Part shown: piece by piece, positions 34,101 through 46,100 of the stretch | How the letters are laid out: every line of letters begins with the position of its first letter | Numbering within the stretch: the first letter of the stretch is position 1 | Assembly: GCA_943736015.1 (NCBI GenBank) | Contig: OX031070.1 | Location: forward strand, 41,316,173-41,380,172 | DNA: 64,000 bases | Origin: Tridacna crocea | Lineage: Eukaryota > Mollusca > Bivalvia > Cardiida > Cardiidae | Reading direction: 5' to 3' | Notes under the pieces: model-generated | Seen by the model: only the letters and a program-made list of their open reading frames with translations | Databases searched by the model: none | Told to the model about the DNA's origin: nothing | Translations under genes and position numbers: made by a program

Positions 34101-37100
34101 AAGAGTCCAAACTTTGTCTTTTGGGAAAGGGTTAAAATTCATAAAGTGTGATTTTTTATAGCAGATATTTATCCTAAAGTATTTATCCTGAAAGTAGCAA
34201 CTAGGCTAGCCACAAGACTGGAGGAATGTTTGTTATGACAAAAAAAATATTTGTTACCAAGAAACCAAATTTATGCTGAGTATATCTGTTTTGATTATTA
34301 CAAAGTTTTGTTAATACACTCGAACTGGCATACCTGAGTATTGACTTCTGCTGCAAATTCCATCAGACACTGTACGACCAGTTCCATGCCCCAGGCACAG
34401 GCTAAGTGTAACGGTGATTGGTTATCTCTGAAAATAGTCATAATCTCTTGATACTGTTACTGGTTTATTTTTTGATGGTGTTCCCTTAAAAGGCTATGTA
34501 GCCTCTTCAGGTATTTTCACATTTCGTGCAAGCAATCAGAAAAGCATTGTGGGAATGTCAAGTGACTGGCATGTGACTAATCACCTTAAATTCCATAACA
34601 TAACAACATGTAATTATTTTTCAAAATATCTTCTTCAGTTGCAATGTTTGAAGCTTCATCTGTGTATTTCTGGTATGTAAATGAGCAAGTTGCTCACGTA
34701 AAAATAGACAGAGTTTCCGTCGGTGTCAACCTGGGCCATGGTAGATCTCTTAATTTCTCTTGTTGTCGAATGGTTTTCAAGTACTAGGGTTTCATGAATG
34801 AAAATTAAGAGGGTCTGGGAGTATTAGGGTGATTTTTTTGTATTTCTGTAAAAGTTTTGTCCCAAACTCTGAAGGGCCACCTTTAAAACATGTCCGTTGG
34901 GTCTATTAGGCACTACACCAGTTAAAACATACGAAAGAAGTTCAAACTTCCGTAAAACTCTATGATTTAGATTTTAAAAACATTGTACGAAAGTAATAAA
35001 ATGCTGTTAACCAGCATTTTCTCCTTTTCCGAAAATGTTTTCTATACTATCAAAGAGAGAAATCATTAATTACAACAAAATCTATTTTTACTTACAACAA
35101 AATCTGTTTGTCATCTGAAAATGCTTTCAATTTGGTTAAGTCCTTGAGTCTGTTGTTTTATAAGGAATTAAACAGACAGAATGGTTGATAAAAGGATAAC
35201 CTGTCACCACACAACTTTTAATAACCTTGGAAAAAGAAGCCTTATCAAAACAGTGTGGGAAAAGGAGAAAATGCTGGTAATCAGCCTTTTCTTTTCCGTC
35301 AATGCTTTCTGTCCTTCTCAAAACAAGTTTCACATTTTCAGTCACTTTTATTTTGTTGTCGGCTAATGTTTTCAATTTCAACTAGTCTAAAATTTTGTCA
35401 TTTGGTAACGAGTTAACACACACTAAGAGAGAAAACGCTATAAGACATACACACCTGGCTTCTTCTCCACCTTGACCGTTAGGCCCAGGCCTTCTGGGAC
35501 TGTTCCTGTCACACCCACTGTAATATTATATATCACTACAAGTTTTACTCTTCACCACACAATCCCTAGTTTTAACGACCCTAAAAAAGGAAGCCTTTTG
35601 AAAACATTGTGGGAAAAGGAGAAAATGCTGGTAACCAGCATTTTCTTCTTTTCCCACAATGTTTTCTTCCAATCTGAAAACATATTTTAATTGTTTAGCA
35701 ACATTCATATTGTTGTCTGCAAATGCCTTCAAATTGGAAAAAATCTAAAATAAAGTCCTCTGGTATTGAGTTAACTCTTTACCAAATGACAAAATAGTAG
35801 ACTGGTCCATATTGAAAGCAAACAACAAATTGAATGTGGCTCAAATGTGGCTCAAATGGAGCTGGCTACCAATTCCACAACGTTTTCAAAAGACTTCTTC
35901 CTTGCTCTCTTACAAGGCAGTATAAGCATTTAAGAATTAAACAACTGGTTCAACATAATGATAAATACATACTACCGACATCAGGAATATGATGCCATCC
36001 CATGCATGTTTTGATTAATGAGAGCATATAACTGAACATTAAAATTGTACATGGGTCAAGTGAACATTTCCAATCAATAATGTTGCAATATCAAGGTTCT
36101 TGTTGCCAAAAATGTCTCATCCTATGGGACATAGACATACTCTATAGAAATCAAAAAGCTAATCTGCACAGTCTGGGCCCGTATTCACCAACCATTCTTG
36201 AGAATATTCTTAGTCTTATTCTCTAAGGTTTTCTAAATTTGTAAGTAACACAACTTCTGATTGGCTAAACCGAATGGTTTAGCCAATAAGAAATTATGTT
36301 ACTTACAAATGTAGAATATTCTGAAGAATAAGACAAAGAACATTCTTCAGAATGGTTGGTGAATATGGGCCCTGATCTTGATCCAAACTGTCCACAGAAG
36401 GCCTTGGAAGCATTTTGGAAAAAGGAGAAAATGCAGGTGACCTGCATTTTCTCCTTTTCCCTCAATGTTTTCTACCTTATCAGAAACAGATGTCATCCTT
36501 TGAGCTTTTGAGCTACAGTTAATTTGTGGTCTGCAAACACATTTAATTTGATAAAGTCCAAACCTTTGTCCTGTGTTAAACAGTTAATTACATGTATTCA
36601 GTTGTAAAAACATTAAACAGCCAACAGAAAATACCCCGATATTTTGATTTCCAAGTTCTTTTTGCTGAAATAATTCAGTGTATTGGTGATGTGTAACACT
36701 ATACAGATCATACAATTACATCCTAATCTTGATCTGTACTCTCCTGAGTTGGGTAATAAGCCTTAACTAATGTCATCAGGGTTAAATATATTCAACTTTG
36801 ATGTTAACCCTTTACCCCATAGGGTATTTCTATGGTATCTCTAATTGACCCTAAATAACAGCAAGGATGAAGCTGTTTCTTATGTGTATATGTCATCTTT
36901 TGATAGCATAGAGTATATTGTGGCAAAAAGTGAAATTGCTCATGACAAGCAATTTCACCTTTTGCCACAATGTTTTCCAAAGGCTTCTACAAGCAATGTG
37001 TAGAAATGAGTATCTATGGAGTAAAGGGTTCAGAAAGAAATCATACCTACCTTCGTATTAGAAAACAGGCAACAGATTCATTGTTTTCATCAATAGCTCT

Positions 37101-40100
37101 GTGTAACAATGTTTGTTGGCAATCACTCGGTCCCTTCCACCATAGATCTAAATCACAGTTATGTTTGACCTGTGAGTAGCGGGATAAAAAAAAAACCTTG
37201 ACTCAGCAAACTAGAACTCTTGCACGTAAAGGAATATCTCAGATAGGCTGCCTTGTCCCTGGCTATGCAAGAAAAAGGACCATCACTCCTGTAATTCCCT
37301 AAACTTTTACAACACAGTCCCAATTTTTTTGAAATCCGGAGGAAAATGACTTGTGGAAACATTGTGGAAATAGGAGAAAATACTGGAAACCAGAATTTTT
37401 TCTCCTTCTCTCAAAATGTTTCCTTCCCTTTCAAAGGTTAATTCCATTATTTGAACCAGATCTAAATTGTAATCTGTAAATGCTTTCAATTGCGCTCAAC
37501 TTGAGGTGAAGGGTCACCCATAAGGAAGATAGTAGGTACACAGTTTCCCAAACACGGATGGTTTCCATTACAATTTTGGTGAAACTGGTTGAAAACTGTA
37601 GAAGAAGAAAAAGAGGTAAAATTTGTCAATCGCTTGATTGAAGTATGGGCACGGGGACCACCTGATTCTAGTGTAAGATACCTATCCAACCCTCCTCAAC
37701 ACTGAAAAAAAAACAAACAACAGAATTCACACAATAATCCAAATTTGAATGATTTGTAGTTGACATATGATGGTACAAGTTTGTCTTTGACAATGAAGAA
37801 GACAACAAGGGAAAAGATTTTGTTGGTTTCTCCTCTTCCCACAATGTTTTTAAAGGTTTCTTTGGAAAATTTACAAATACATCAGTTATTTTTGTAAATA
37901 GTACAGCAATGCTATCTGTCTAAAGTCATTATCTAAAGTGTTGGATAACTGGTATACTTTAAACTCTTTACTAAAAACAAAATGTCCGTGTCAAAAGCAT
38001 TTGCAGATGACAAAATTCTATTTTATTTGTTTAAAAGCATGAAAATTGTCTTTTAAATGTTATAAAACATTCAGGGTGAAGGAAAAAAGGCTGGTTACCA
38101 GCTTTTTCTCCTATGCCCACACTGTTTTCAAAAGCCTCTTCCATAGAGTTGTTAAAAGTTGGGACTATGTTGTAAAGGTTTCAGACTAATTTAACTGACC
38201 AGTGTGTGCGCTATATCTTCCTGGCCAGAGTCCAGGGCCTGCCAGAGTGGACAGTTCCCTTGATCATCCATTATATTCATATCCACTCCCCGCTGACATA
38301 AAACCTCTACCACCACAGGTAGATGTCTCTGTATGGCGTGTTGTAGTGGTGTGTATCCATCAGGGGTCCTGCAAATATAATGAGCAATACTCAAACTAAA
38401 GGAGCTTTATCTCTACCCAACAACAAAAATATTGGACTATATCAAACAACAAAAATTTCGGACTATATCAAACAACAAAAATTTTGGACCATATCAAACA
38501 ACAAAAATTTCGGACTATATCAAACAACAAAAATTTCGGACTATATCAAACAACAAAAATTTTGGACTATATCAAACAACAAAAATTTTGGACTATATCA
38601 AACAGAAGGTATCTGATGATAACTAACTAAATATGTATGTCACATATGTATGAGTTTTTTCTTTGGAAAGAAAAAATTGTGAGATTTCAGATAAAAAAGC
38701 TAGTAACCAGCATTTTCTCCTTTTCCCACAAGTTTTTCAGTCTTTCTCTGTGATTGTGATCAACTGTTGATTGTGTCGTATAGGGTTAATGCATGTCCAT
38801 AATGCATGGCACGACGGAAGTCAACACATAATTATGTATCCACAAAATATATTTTGTCTTATAACTAACTGAATGAATCCTGAGGTAGAATTTTCCTTAG
38901 CCATGCAGAAAATGTACGGAAAGCATGATGTTTCAAAGCAGATCAACCTATACAGAGTGTGCAGGCTGTCTTCAGCCAATAGCTTTTGCAGGTGAATTAA
39001 CCTATTACCACACAATCCCTACTTTTTACAACCCTGAGAAAGGAGCCTTTAGAAAACATTATGGGAAAAGGAGAAAATGCTGGTAACCAGCATTTTCTCC
39101 TTTTCCCACAATGTTTTCTACCCTTCTCAAACCAAATTTCAATTTTCAGTCACATTCATTTTGTCGTCTGCAAATGCTTTCACTTTGGACCAGTCCGAAA
39201 TTTTCTCGTGTGGTAAAAAGGTAAATCCTCTTTTCACATAACGTGGCCCACTATCTTGATACATATATGTTTGTGTGTTTGTTTCATTATCTCTTTGCCA
39301 CAAAATCCCAACTTTTAAACAAACCTGAGAAAGAAGCCTATAGAAAACATTGTGGGAAAAGGAGAAAATGCTGGTAACCAGCATTTTCTCCTTTTCTCAC
39401 AATATTTTCTACCCTATCACAGTCAGAAATCATCATATTACTAGGATTTAACTTGTTGTCTGCATATGTTTTGAATTTGGTACAGTCCAAAATTTTATTG
39501 TTTGGTAAAGAGTTAAATATTATGGGAAATTAAATTGATGGAACACTGCTTCTAAAAATACCATATCATAAAAATAGCAAATTGCATCCATAGTTATGGA
39601 CATTTTAACACAAATTACCAGTTTAAACCAGAAACATGGTATGTACTAGTAATCTACCATCCCATAATATATTTCAAGTAATTTTGTCCCTATCATGATT
39701 TTCAAGATGTCACACATTTCCACACCACCATTTGTCAACCGAGGAAAAATGAACTGAAACTACACTTCACAGCTAGAGAGAAATGAGTGCTGTAGCAATT
39801 AAGATCAGGGCCTGTAATCACAAAGCATTCTTAGGAACAGTCTAATTCCTATTCTTCAAAATTTTGTAAATGTGAAAGTAACAGAACTTCTGATTGGCTA
39901 AACCATTTGGTTTAGCCAATCAGAAGTTCTGTTACTTTCACAGTCAGAAAATCTTGAAGAATGAGACAAAGAACGTTTTAAAGAGCTGTTGGTGAATACA
40001 GACCCTGATATGACAATACATACTACTGTATTGCAAAATTGTGGTGAAAAGAAACAATATTCATGTTGTTTTTTTTCTGACTGAATATTTTGCTTTTGTA

Positions 40101-43100
40101 AGGTTATTTTAACATAGGACTATTTGATAAACGGCTTTACTTTCCTGTCCAACTTTACCATGTACACTGTCTTTCCTTATTACAGATTAATACTCACTTG
40201 ATGGTCAGATCTGCTTGATGTTCTATCAAAAATAAGGCCCCGGATAAATCCTGATTTTCAATAGCCTGGTGCATAAGGGTCAGCCCCTCATTATTTTTTT
40301 CGTTGATATTTGCACCAGCCCCTAATAGTTTTGCTGCTTCTTCATAAAGGTTTCTCCACAAGGCAAGACCTAGAACAGTCTGTCCCTCAGAATCTTTGAT
40401 GTTAAAGTTGGGAATAATTTTGGTGGAGTCTGACCCTTGAGCTGCCTCCACTGTAAGATATAACGAAATTTCGTAACCCTTTCACAAACATAACAAATCT
40501 TGTACCAATGCCACATTGACAAAATCTGCAGATGAAAAATTTAAATGTGACATAAATGAGCTGAAGGTACACCACAATGATGACTTCTAACGCCCCTGGG
40601 AACGAAGCCTTTTGAAAACATTGTGGGCAAACGAGAGAGTTGCACCTTTTGAGCCAAAATAAAATTGCAGTCTACAAATGCTTTCAATTTGGATAGGTCT
40701 AAAATTTTTGCTGTGTGGTAAAGGATTACAGGATGAAGTCATTTCTTATGTGTAAATGACACCTTTTGATAGCATAGAAAACATTGTGACAAAAAGGTGA
40801 AATTGCTCGTCACGAGCAATTTCACCTTTTGCCACAATGTTTTCCAAGGATCCTACAAGGAACGTGTAGAAATGAGTATCTATGGAGTAAAGGGTTAACT
40901 CATTACCAAACAACAAAATCTCAGGTTTGTCCAAATTGAAAGCATTTGCAGACGACAAAATAAAAGTGACTGAATATTTGATTGATACTTTTTGAAAATT
41001 CATAAAGCCCTCTTTTCAATGTCATAGCATCACTTAGGTATATTTAGTAATATATGTCAGAGTACACCACAGGCATTTGGGTTATAATGAACTTCGTTAC
41101 CTATATAATGTAATATTACATAATATAGGTAACAAAGTTCATTATAACCCGAAAGCCTGTGGTGTACATCTATGCAGGTACTCACATTTAAACTGCAAGA
41201 ACACATTCACTATTTCACAATGATCTCTCAACAATGCTAAATGTAATGGAGTCTGCTCTGATACAGGAGTTATCTCCCCTTCTCCAAGAAAGTTTGAGGA
41301 AAGCCTGCCAGCAGGGTTTACAATCTTAGCTGTTTGCCCATTGGGATTTGAACCATGGTCCAGTAACACTTTGACAAGTTTGATCAGACCCTGTTCACAA
41401 GCTAAATGTAAGGCAGTTTCTCTCTGTAATTATAAAGTGTCGAAAATTCAAAACTTCAAGCATTCTACTGTTTAGCTCTTTACCACACAAGAAAATTTTA
41501 GACTAGTCCAAATTGAAAGCATTTTAGTTGACAAAATAAATGTGACTGGAAAATTGAAATTTGGTTTGGGAAGGGAGGAAAATTGAAATTTGGTTTGGGA
41601 AGGGAGGAAAACATTGTGGGAAAAGGAGGAAATGCTGGTTACCAGCATTTTCTCCTTTTCCCACAATGTTTTCACAAGGCTTTTTTTCTCACGGTCGTTA
41701 AAAGTCGGGATTGTGAGGTAAAGAGTTGACAGATTATGAAATAATAGATTCACCAATACTAACAGCGTTTGCATGTGCTTTGGACATATCATATGTAGAA
41801 ACCAAGAGACAGAGAGAAAGTGAGATATGGACAGAAAGAGAGAGGGCAAGGCAAGGCAGGGCAGCCACTTACATAGTATTGTGATTCAAGTAATGAGTCT
41901 GGTAACATTGTATTTGAAATAGTAAAAAAGCAAAATGTGAAGGTAAAAGGAGAAAATGCTGGTTAAAAAAGCCTTTCTTTCAAAGTGCCACTAATATATG
42001 GAATTGCTGGGTTAACCCTTTACTCCTTAGATACTCATTTTGACATATCAACAACAGACAGCTCTTGAAAACATTGTGGGAAAAGGAGAAATTGCTCGTA
42101 ACAAGCAATTTCTCCTTTTCCCACAACGTTTTCCACTCAATCAGATAATTGTATCCTCATTTGTCCATATTTTTCACATTATATCTTTATTTGCTGCTGT
42201 AATGGAAGAGTCTCAAATTAGAATTTCAGGTAAAGGGTTAAATGCTTCACAATCTAAAGCCTAGCAATGACTTAAGCCTTTCTGGACCTAAATATTTAAA
42301 CGATCAGAGATAAACAACATAGCAAAATACCTTGTTATTGGACATGCCTGGCTTGGCACCATGGGTTGCTAGAAATATGGCAGCTCGTTCATTTCCAGAT
42401 CGTGTTGCTAAGTGTAATACTGTGTCTCCTATAAAATAAATTATTAATCAACTGATAGATTGGAGTCTAAAGCCATTTTCAACATTCTTCAAGTTATATC
42501 ACTAGGATTGCTCATATTTTCCAGCCTGCCCTGGACTCCATCGGTTCTAAGCTAGGGTTCTGAAGTGTCTTACCCATGGACACTCAGAGCTCCAGATAAG
42601 ATGGAGTGATGGATTTCGAAATCCATTATTTCTCTTCCAAACCCTATGTTGTGGGTATTCATTAGAATAGTCTCAATGAGACGATTCTAATGAGTACCCG
42701 TAACATAGGGTTTAGTAGAAAATTGTTAGTATTTCCAACTTTAAAATCAAAAAATCAAAATCACTCCCTCTATCTGGAAACTAACCCTTCTACAAAAAGT
42801 GGACTTGATCCTTCACAGGTGATGATCAAGCCAAGCAATCACCACTGAACTTTGCAGGGACCCCACTACCATGTACTGTCTACTTCTTCTAAAGCATTTT
42901 CAAACCTCAGGCAGGACTCAATTGCCTTTTGCAGACAGTGTAGAACAAGATCAGCCTGCACAACATGTGCAGCCTGATTTTGTTCTACACTGTCTGATAA
43001 GGAGATATTTTTCCAAAAGAAGAAAATAAATTTGAAATAGCAAATTCAGTTTTTTACTACTGTATTGAAAGTTTCATCTAACTTATACAGTAGGTAAAGG

Positions 43101-46100
43101 TTTAGAGTCTCATTTTCCCTGGTCATTAGCTCTATATCAAACCATGAAATTGTGGACTCAACCCAACTGAATGCATTTGTTGTTCAAATGACGATTTTCC
43201 TGTTAAATACCGAAAAAACATTGTTGGAAAAGAACAAAAAGCACGTTACTAACAACATTTTACAACAATGTTTTCAAAAGCCTTTTTATCAGATTTGTTT
43301 AAACTGTGGATTGTTTGGTAACAGGCTAATTGTTCTTTACTCATAAAGCACAAAAAGGTCTACATACCTGTTTCGGGTTCCACAGCATTAGGTGAACTGC
43401 CATACTTGATAAGTTTGGCAGCAAAACTTTCTTCATTGTACACATCGTCTACATCACCTTCTTTTGATTCTGCCTGAAATTAAGATAGAAAAATTAACCC
43501 TTTACCACACCATTCTAACTTTAACTGATCCTGAGGAAGTTGACATTTAAAAATATCGTTGTAAAGGAGAAAATGCTGGTAACCAGCATTTCTCCTTTTA
43601 CCACAATGTTTTCTATTCTATCAAGGAAATATTTTGTTATTTTGGCCACCTTTTATTTGTTGTCTGCATATTGCTTTCAAATTTTTCTTACTTAACCCAT
43701 TACCACACAATCCCTACTTTTGACGCCCCTGAGAAAGAAGCCTTTAGAAAACATTGTGGGAAAAGGAGATAATGCTGGTAACCAGCATTTTCTCCTTTTC
43801 CAACAATAATTTCTACCCTTCACAAAACAAATTTCAAATTTTCAGTTCACTTCTATTTTGTCGTCTGCAAATGCTTTCAATTTGGACCAGTCTAAAATAT
43901 TGTCGTTTGGTAATGGGTTAAATATTTGTTACTTTTTGTGAATATTATATTCGTGTATATATATAAACCATTGAGGGTTGGCAACTTGCTTTTGTAATAC
44001 TTTGTGTGCAAAAAACCTCTTAACCCATTACCACACAATCCCTACTTTTGACAACCCTGAGAAAGAAGCCTTTAAACAAGAGGACCATGATGGTCCTATA
44101 TCGCTCACCTGAGTATATTTGTAACTTATATGGTTTATCAAGGGCAGGCTATTAATTCTTTTCAAATAAGGCATACCCTGGGGTTTGTCACAAAAATATG
44201 TTTACAGATTTTCTTCTTTGTCTTTGGCCAGTGGAGCTAAAAGCTGCTGTTTATCATCAATTTTTCTCTTCACAGTGTCTTGTTCCCTTTTTGACTTGTA
44301 GTTTAGCCATTACCAGACGACAAAATTTTAGACCGTTCCAAATTGAAACAAATTGCAGACGACATTTTAAAATGTATCTAAAATGAAAAATAAGTGATCT
44401 ATATGGTAGAAAAGATTGTGAGAAAGGAGAAATTGCTTGTTACAAACAATTTCTCCTTTTTAGATGGAATTGATTTTAAAAATTTCCTTCTATGATTCCA
44501 TGTGAAATAGTGTGCACCAGGGCACAGAGCCAAAATATGACCCCAAGGGGATAATTTTAATTATTTCTATAAAGGGTCACTAGATGATGCTACATGCAAA
44601 ATATGAATGCTCTAGCCTTTATGGTTTGTCACAAATAAATTTATAAAAGATTTCCTTCTTTGTTTCTATGTAAAATAGGGTGCGCCCGGGCAGAGCCCAA
44701 ATATGACCGCAGAGGGATAATTCTAGCAATTTTAGTAGAAGATTATCAGATTTTGCTACATAGCAAATATGAATGCTCTAGCCATTACGGTTTGTCAGAA
44801 AAAGATTTATTAAAGGTTTCCTTCTTTGTTTCTATGTAAAATAGGGTGTGCCCGGGCAAAGCCCAAATATGACCCACGGGGAATAATTTTAACAGTTTTG
44901 GTAAGGGGTCACCCAATAATGCTTCAATTAAAATATGAACGCCCTCCGCCTTATGGTTTGTCACAAGAAGATTTTTAAAGATTGTAAAATAGGGTGCGCC
45001 CGGGCAGAGCCCAAATATGACCGCAGAAGGATAATTTCAACAATTTTGGTAGAAGATCATCAGTTAATGCTACACACTAAATAGGAATGTTCTAGCCATT
45101 ATGATTTGTCACCAGAAGAAGTTTTAAAGATTTCCTTCTAAATTTCTATGTAAAATAGGGTGCGCCCGGGCAAAGCCCAAATATGACCCCATGGGAATGA
45201 TTTTAACAATTTTGGTAAGGGGTCACCCAATGATGTTTCAAACAAAATATGAATGCTCCCAACCTTATGTTTTGTCAAAAGAAGATTTTTAAAGATTTTA
45301 AAATAGGGTGCGCCCGGGCAGAGCCCAAATATGACAGCAGAGGAATAATTTTAACAATTTTGGTAGAGGATCATCAGATAATGCTACATACCAAATATGA
45401 ATGCTCTAGCCATTATGGTTTGTCAGAAGAAGATTTTTTAAAGGTTTCCTTCTTTGTTTCTATGTAAAATAGGGTGCGCCCGGGCAAAGCCCAAATATGA
45501 CCCCAGGGGAATAATTTTAACAATTTTGGTAAAGGGTCACCCAATGATGCTTCATACAAAATATGAATGCTCCCGGCCTTATGGTTTGTCACAAGAAGAT
45601 TTTTAAAGATTTTTTCCACTTTCAGCCATTTTGTTGCCATGGCAACCAGAGTTTTTGTTGGAATTAAATTCTTTTAACAATTTTTGTAGAGCTTTACCCA
45701 AGGAACATTCCTGCCAAGTTTTATCAAGATTGGCCTTCTGGTTTTGGAGGAGAAGATTTTTAAAGAAATTGTTAACGGACGGACGGACAGATGGACGGAC
45801 GGACGGACGCCGGACGATGACCGGTCACAATAGCTCCCCCTGAGCACGTTGTGCTCAGGTGAGCTAAAAACAATGTGGGAAAAAGAGCAAATGCTGGTGA
45901 CCAGCATTTTCTCCTTTTCCCACAATGTTTTTGAAAGACTTTTTTCCAAGGGTCATCAAAAGTCGTCACTGTGTGGTAACGGGTTAAGCTGTACTCACAA
46001 TTGCAATACATATAATACTTTACCTCTTGTAAAGCTAGCCACAGCACTGTGTGTCCATCTGCATTTTTCATCTCTACATTTGGATGACCCTGTTGTAACA

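Larger units (their letters stand above)
44074..45869 (+). mobile_element. pearl-like element with dimeric 314-bp repeats
   Basis: Begins caagaggaccatgatggtcc, then atcgctcacctgag; ends with gagcacgttgtgctcaggtg and agcta. The marker taaaatagggtg lies at 44671, 44837, 44985, 45151, 45299 and 45465: spacing 166/148/166/148/166, i.e. a 314-bp dimer. An ACGG array at 45776-45815 precedes the end. It resembles bivalve pearl elements; no open frame. Confidence 0.82.
44020..45987. mobile_element. symmetric TTAA-MITE split by a pearl-like element
   Basis: Left part 44020-44073 is a short arm (cacacaatccctacttttga). Right part 45870-45987 is a hairpin plus an inverted short arm (tcatcaaaagtcgtcactgt) ending in TTAA. 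Both arms are therefore the short type. Confidence 0.8.

Noticed and set aside
38380-38626. Open frames encoding repeated Y-I-K-Q-Q-K-F peptides
   Set aside because: They are the 26-bp satellite read through; the unit is derived from a MITE end.
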